From Aquimarina aquimarini (lineage in GTDB: Bacteria > Bacteroidota > Bacteroidia > Flavobacteriales > Flavobacteriaceae): DNA of 48,333 nucleotides. Every line of letters begins with the position of its first letter. Within the stretch, counting starts at the first letter, position 1. The stretch spans positions 1 to 48,333 of the forward strand of contig NZ_OMKE01000022.1 in assembly GCF_900299535.1 (NCBI RefSeq), in the 5' to 3' direction. The notes below the pieces were generated by a model. That model did not search any database, had not been told where the DNA came from, and was given only the letters and a program-made list of their open reading frames with translations. This document shows, piece by piece, positions 46,117-48,333 of the stretch. The position numbers and the translations under genes were made by a program.

Positions 46117-46158
46117 AATAAACCATTTGAGGTATTGTGTTGTTTCAAGTGGTTTATT
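46117..46158 (+). terminator. stem-loop after the 84-residue gene
   Basis: The arms 46117-46130 and 46145-46158 pair over 14 positions with one wobble, around a 14-base loop. It begins 21 bases after the stop. Only a short T run follows, so termination strength is uncertain. The remaining 46159-46305 shows no other feature. Confidence 0.55.
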
Positions 46159-46305
46159 AATAGTTGGTTACATGTGAAACTTGAAATACATCCTTGAGAT
46201 TTTTAAAAATGAGAGATATCTAAATTAGTATAAATTTAACAGAAAATAAGAATAATTTTAAAGTACTTCGTTCAAGCATATTTAGTGTTTGATATAAGTA
46301 TTCAT

Positions 46306-47580
46306 ATGAGAAAAATTATAAAACAAAGTATTTTTATTGGGTTGATTTTATTTTTTACCATCATACAAACATTAGTTTCGCAAGAATTATTAAGTGAAAT
46401 TAAGAGTAAACCAATCGCCAATATTCAACAATTTAATTTTGAATCTAACATTCTTGAACAAAATATTGAAGTGAATGTTTATTTACCTGAATCTTATAAT
46501 GAAACTAGTGAAAAACATAAATACCCCATTATTCTTCTTCTAGAAAATGAATTTTTTTATCAAATGACAGGTATTGTCAAGCATTTGAGTTCTGTAGATA
46601 GAATGCCAGAGAGTATTGTAATTAGTTTTCCTAAAGGATTTGATAAATTTTATGCTCCAAAAGTATATACCAATGGAAGTAATTTTTGGCCAGAAAGTTG
46701 GAAACAAATGCCTTTTGATGGAAATCCAGATGATTTTACAAGTTTTTTAAAAAATGAGTTATTCAAAATATTGAATGAAAATTATAGAATAGCAAATTAT
46801 AAGATGGTTATAGGAACATCGGTTACCGCAACATATCCACTTCATGCCTTTTGTAATGAGCCTGATTTGTTTCAAGCACATATAGCTATATCGGCGGGAG
46901 ATATTTTAGGTATGGGGTATACATCTAATTCTACTTTTGTTGATTCTGTTATAGAACGTATTAAACAAGAGAAAAAACAACGAGGTCATTTATACATTTG
47001 TTCATCAAGGTCTGATGTGGTAGATACAGAAGAAATTGGTGAAAATCTAGTAGAATTGCATAATAGAATACCTTCTGATCTACCTGATGTTTATAAAATA
47101 AAATCAGAAGTATACGAGGAGGAAACGCATTATGGAGTTGTCATCCCTGCTTTTATATCGGCAATGAATACATTTTTTGATCAAGAAAAATGGGATTTGG
47201 ATTTTAGAGAATTTGAGAAAGAAAGTACTAATACTTTAACAAATATTGATGCATATTATAAAAAGTTATCTACAGAATATGGATTTCAAATTTTTCCGAA
47301 AACAAATAGATGGAATAGTGGAAGTAGTTTGAAAGGAAGTGGAAAAAGATTACTCAGAAAAGAAAAAAATAAAGAAGCATTAGAAATTTTTGAACGTATT
47401 GTAGAATACACCCCAAACACACCAGAAGCTTATTATGACCTGGCAATTGCCTATGAAACAGTTAACCAGATAGAAGACGCTAAAAATACAATTATAAAAG
47501 CTATTGATATTGCAGAAAAACATTCTTCAGAATCTGTAGATAAATACAAGAAGTTTTTAATAAATTTGAAAACAAAATAA
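46306..47580 (+). CDS. exported esterase-D-like hydrolase with C-terminal TPR
   Basis: The product is 424 residues from the ATG at 46306, with a signal peptide (about 1-27, IIQTLVSQ). Residues of about 40-290 resemble the esterase D/FES alpha/beta hydrolases: NVYLPESYN, YPIILLLENEFF, VISFP. The nucleophile turn reads GTSVT (Ser172) instead of the usual GHSxGG; His276 (EETHYGVVIPAF) and an Asp near 238 could complete a triad. Residues of about 355-415 form a TPR (EALEIFERIVEYTPNTPEAY and the following helix). An active but divergent esterase, or an inactive binding form, are both possible. The LysE gene begins 3 bases after its stop. Confidence 0.8.
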   Translation: MRKIIKQSIFIGLILFFTIIQTLVSQELLSEIKSKPIANIQQFNFESNILEQNIEVNVYLPESYNETSEKHKYPIILLLENEFFYQMTGIVKHLSSVDRMPESIVISFPKGFDKFYAPKVYTNGSNFWPESWKQMPFDGNPDDFTSFLKNELFKILNENYRIANYKMVIGTSVTATYPLHAFCNEPDLFQAHIAISAGDILGMGYTSNSTFVDSVIERIKQEKKQRGHLYICSSRSDVVDTEEIGENLVELHNRIPSDLPDVYKIKSEVYEEETHYGVVIPAFISAMNTFFDQEKWDLDFREFEKESTNTLTNIDAYYKKLSTEYGFQIFPKTNRWNSGSSLKGSGKRLLRKEKNKEALEIFERIVEYTPNTPEAYYDLAIAYETVNQIEDAKNTIIKAIDIAEKHSSESVDKYKKFLINLKTK

Positions 47581-47583
47581 ACG

Positions 47584-48216
47584 ATGATACCAATTAACGA
47601 TTTATTAGTATTCGGGTTAGCAGCAATGATTATGGTACTTTCTCCTGGCCCCAATATGATTTACTTGATTTCAAGATCATTATCGCAAGGAAAAAATGCG
47701 GGAATTATATCTCTTCTAGGAGTAATGTGTGGGTTTTTGTTTCACATATTAATGGTTTCTTTTGGGCTTACTGCTATATTTTTTGCTATTCCTTATGCTT
47801 TTATAGTTGTAAAATTCTTAGGGGTGGGGTATTTATTGTATTTAGCCTATAATACAGTTAAATCAAAAAATAAGATTTTTGATGCAGACCAAAATTTAAA
47901 ATCAGATAAACCTCTTAAACTGTTTAATATTGGGTTAATGACCAATGTTCTAAATCCTAAAATGGCAGTATTTTATCTTTCTTTTTTTCCACAATTTATA
48001 AAACCTGAATATGGCTCTATTTTAAGCCAAAGTTTTCAACTTGGTATTTTACAAGTAGTAATAAGTTTTACTATTAACTTATTGATTGTTCTATCTGCAG
48101 CTAAGATGGCAAGCTGGTTTTCAAAAAATCCCATTTGGTTAAGAGTTCAAAAATGGTTTATGGCTTCTGTATTAACTGGGCTTGCTGTAAAAATGGCACT
48201 GACTAAGGCAAAATAA
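47584..48216 (+). CDS. LysE family translocator
   Basis: The product is 210 residues with about six membrane segments. The N-terminal GLAAMIMVLSPGPNMIYLIS has the family's SPGPN motif, followed by GVMCGFLFHILMVSFGLTAI and GVGYLLYLAYNTVKS; NVLNPKMAVFYLSFFPQF is the second signature. These RhtB/LysE proteins export amino acids or related small molecules; the substrate is not predictable. It starts 3 bases after the esterase gene. The last base of its stop codon is the first base of the right 99-bp repeat copy. Confidence 0.9.
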   Translation: MIPINDLLVFGLAAMIMVLSPGPNMIYLISRSLSQGKNAGIISLLGVMCGFLFHILMVSFGLTAIFFAIPYAFIVVKFLGVGYLLYLAYNTVKSKNKIFDADQNLKSDKPLKLFNIGLMTNVLNPKMAVFYLSFFPQFIKPEYGSILSQSFQLGILQVVISFTINLLIVLSAAKMASWFSKNPIWLRVQKWFMASVLTGLAVKMALTKAK

Positions 48217-48314
48217 TACGAGTTATGGATAAGAATTTTGTATAAAGAGTTTGAATTATTTTGTGTTAGATTAAGGCATAAAATTAAAGAATAGCCTTAG
48301 CTATTGTTGAATTT
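48216..48314. repeat. 99-bp inverted repeat, right copy
   Basis: This is the reverse complement of bases 1-99 with one mismatch (48239). It begins at the last base of the LysE stop codon and contains the hairpin AATAGC-CTTA-GCTATT at 48290-48305, then GTTGAATTTT, so this copy may end LysE transcription. Nineteen further bases (48315-48333) lie outside the part that can be compared. Confidence 0.9.
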
Positions 48315-48333
48315 TATAACACAGATATAGTGC

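Noticed and set aside
1..48333. The whole window as one large transposon bounded by its inverted ends.
   Set aside because: No transposase, integrase or target duplication is seen, and the content includes leu, dnaK, glmM and panB, which are core chromosome genes.

Overview
The window reads as ordinary chromosome of a low-GC marine member of the Bacteroidota, family Flavobacteriaceae; Aquimarina or a near relative is my guess. The evidence is a type IX secretion (T9SS) sorting domain on a large secreted protein, many short SPII lipoproteins, DUF4369/TlpA, DUF1460, DUF2007 and DUF983 proteins, single-chain SdaA, a short LeuA, promoters of the TTG-N18-22-TAnnTTTG type, and strong AT bias. I saw no rRNA, tRNA, CRISPR array, integrase or transposase.

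Layout. 1-4.3 kb: a small exported protein and a 1166-residue Asp-box beta-propeller protein with a T9SS sorting domain. 4.5-8.5 kb: a regulatory block with one TetR-like and two AraC-like regulators, a DUF983 zinc-ribbon membrane protein and an exported isochorismatase-fold hydrolase, with candidate operators between them. 8.6-10.7 kb: small membrane proteins, DUF2007 and a DUF1460 amidase-like protein, all on the minus strand. 10.9-15.4 kb: a complete leucine operon, transcribed leuA-leuC-leuD-leuB on the minus strand and closed by a strong terminator. 15.6-18.7 kb: a TPR-like protein, an EamA transporter and a lipoprotein. 18.8-22.5 kb (minus): panB, a 744-residue exported protein of unknown function, and an RluA-type pseudouridine synthase. 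22.7-26.8 kb: an NTF2-like exported protein, sdaA (minus) and dnaK. 27-32.5 kb: a GNAT acetyltransferase, lipoprotein gamma-glutamyltransferase, ACP phosphodiesterase, an SMP-30-like lipoprotein and glmM. 32.5-36.4 kb: a decayed membrane-protein gene, a small anchored protein and three tandem LpxL-type acyltransferases. 36.5-41.1 kb: a rhomboid protease, a DUF4369/TlpA thioredoxin lipoprotein and a GAF-domain protein. 41.2-48.2 kb: a plus-strand run of exported proteins of little-known function, a broken serine hydrolase, a Crp/Fnr regulator, a DUF6268-like barrel, an esterase-TPR fusion and a LysE exporter.

How the genes relate. The metabolic genes (leu operon, panB, sdaA, glmM, ggt) are housekeeping. 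The envelope theme is strong: lipid A-type acyltransferases, DUF1460, GlmM, TlpA, rhomboid and many exported proteins. Two places show clear gene decay: the membrane-protein relic at 32.6-32.8 kb and the beta-lactamase-fold hydrolase at 42.3-43.2 kb.

The two ends of the window carry the same 99-bp sequence in inverted orientation, with one mismatch. I found no new defence system or other large undescribed machine. The more interesting leads are the end repeat, the operator-like palindromes around the AraC/TetR block, the acyltransferase triplication, and the unknown exported gene between panB and the pseudouridine synthase gene.
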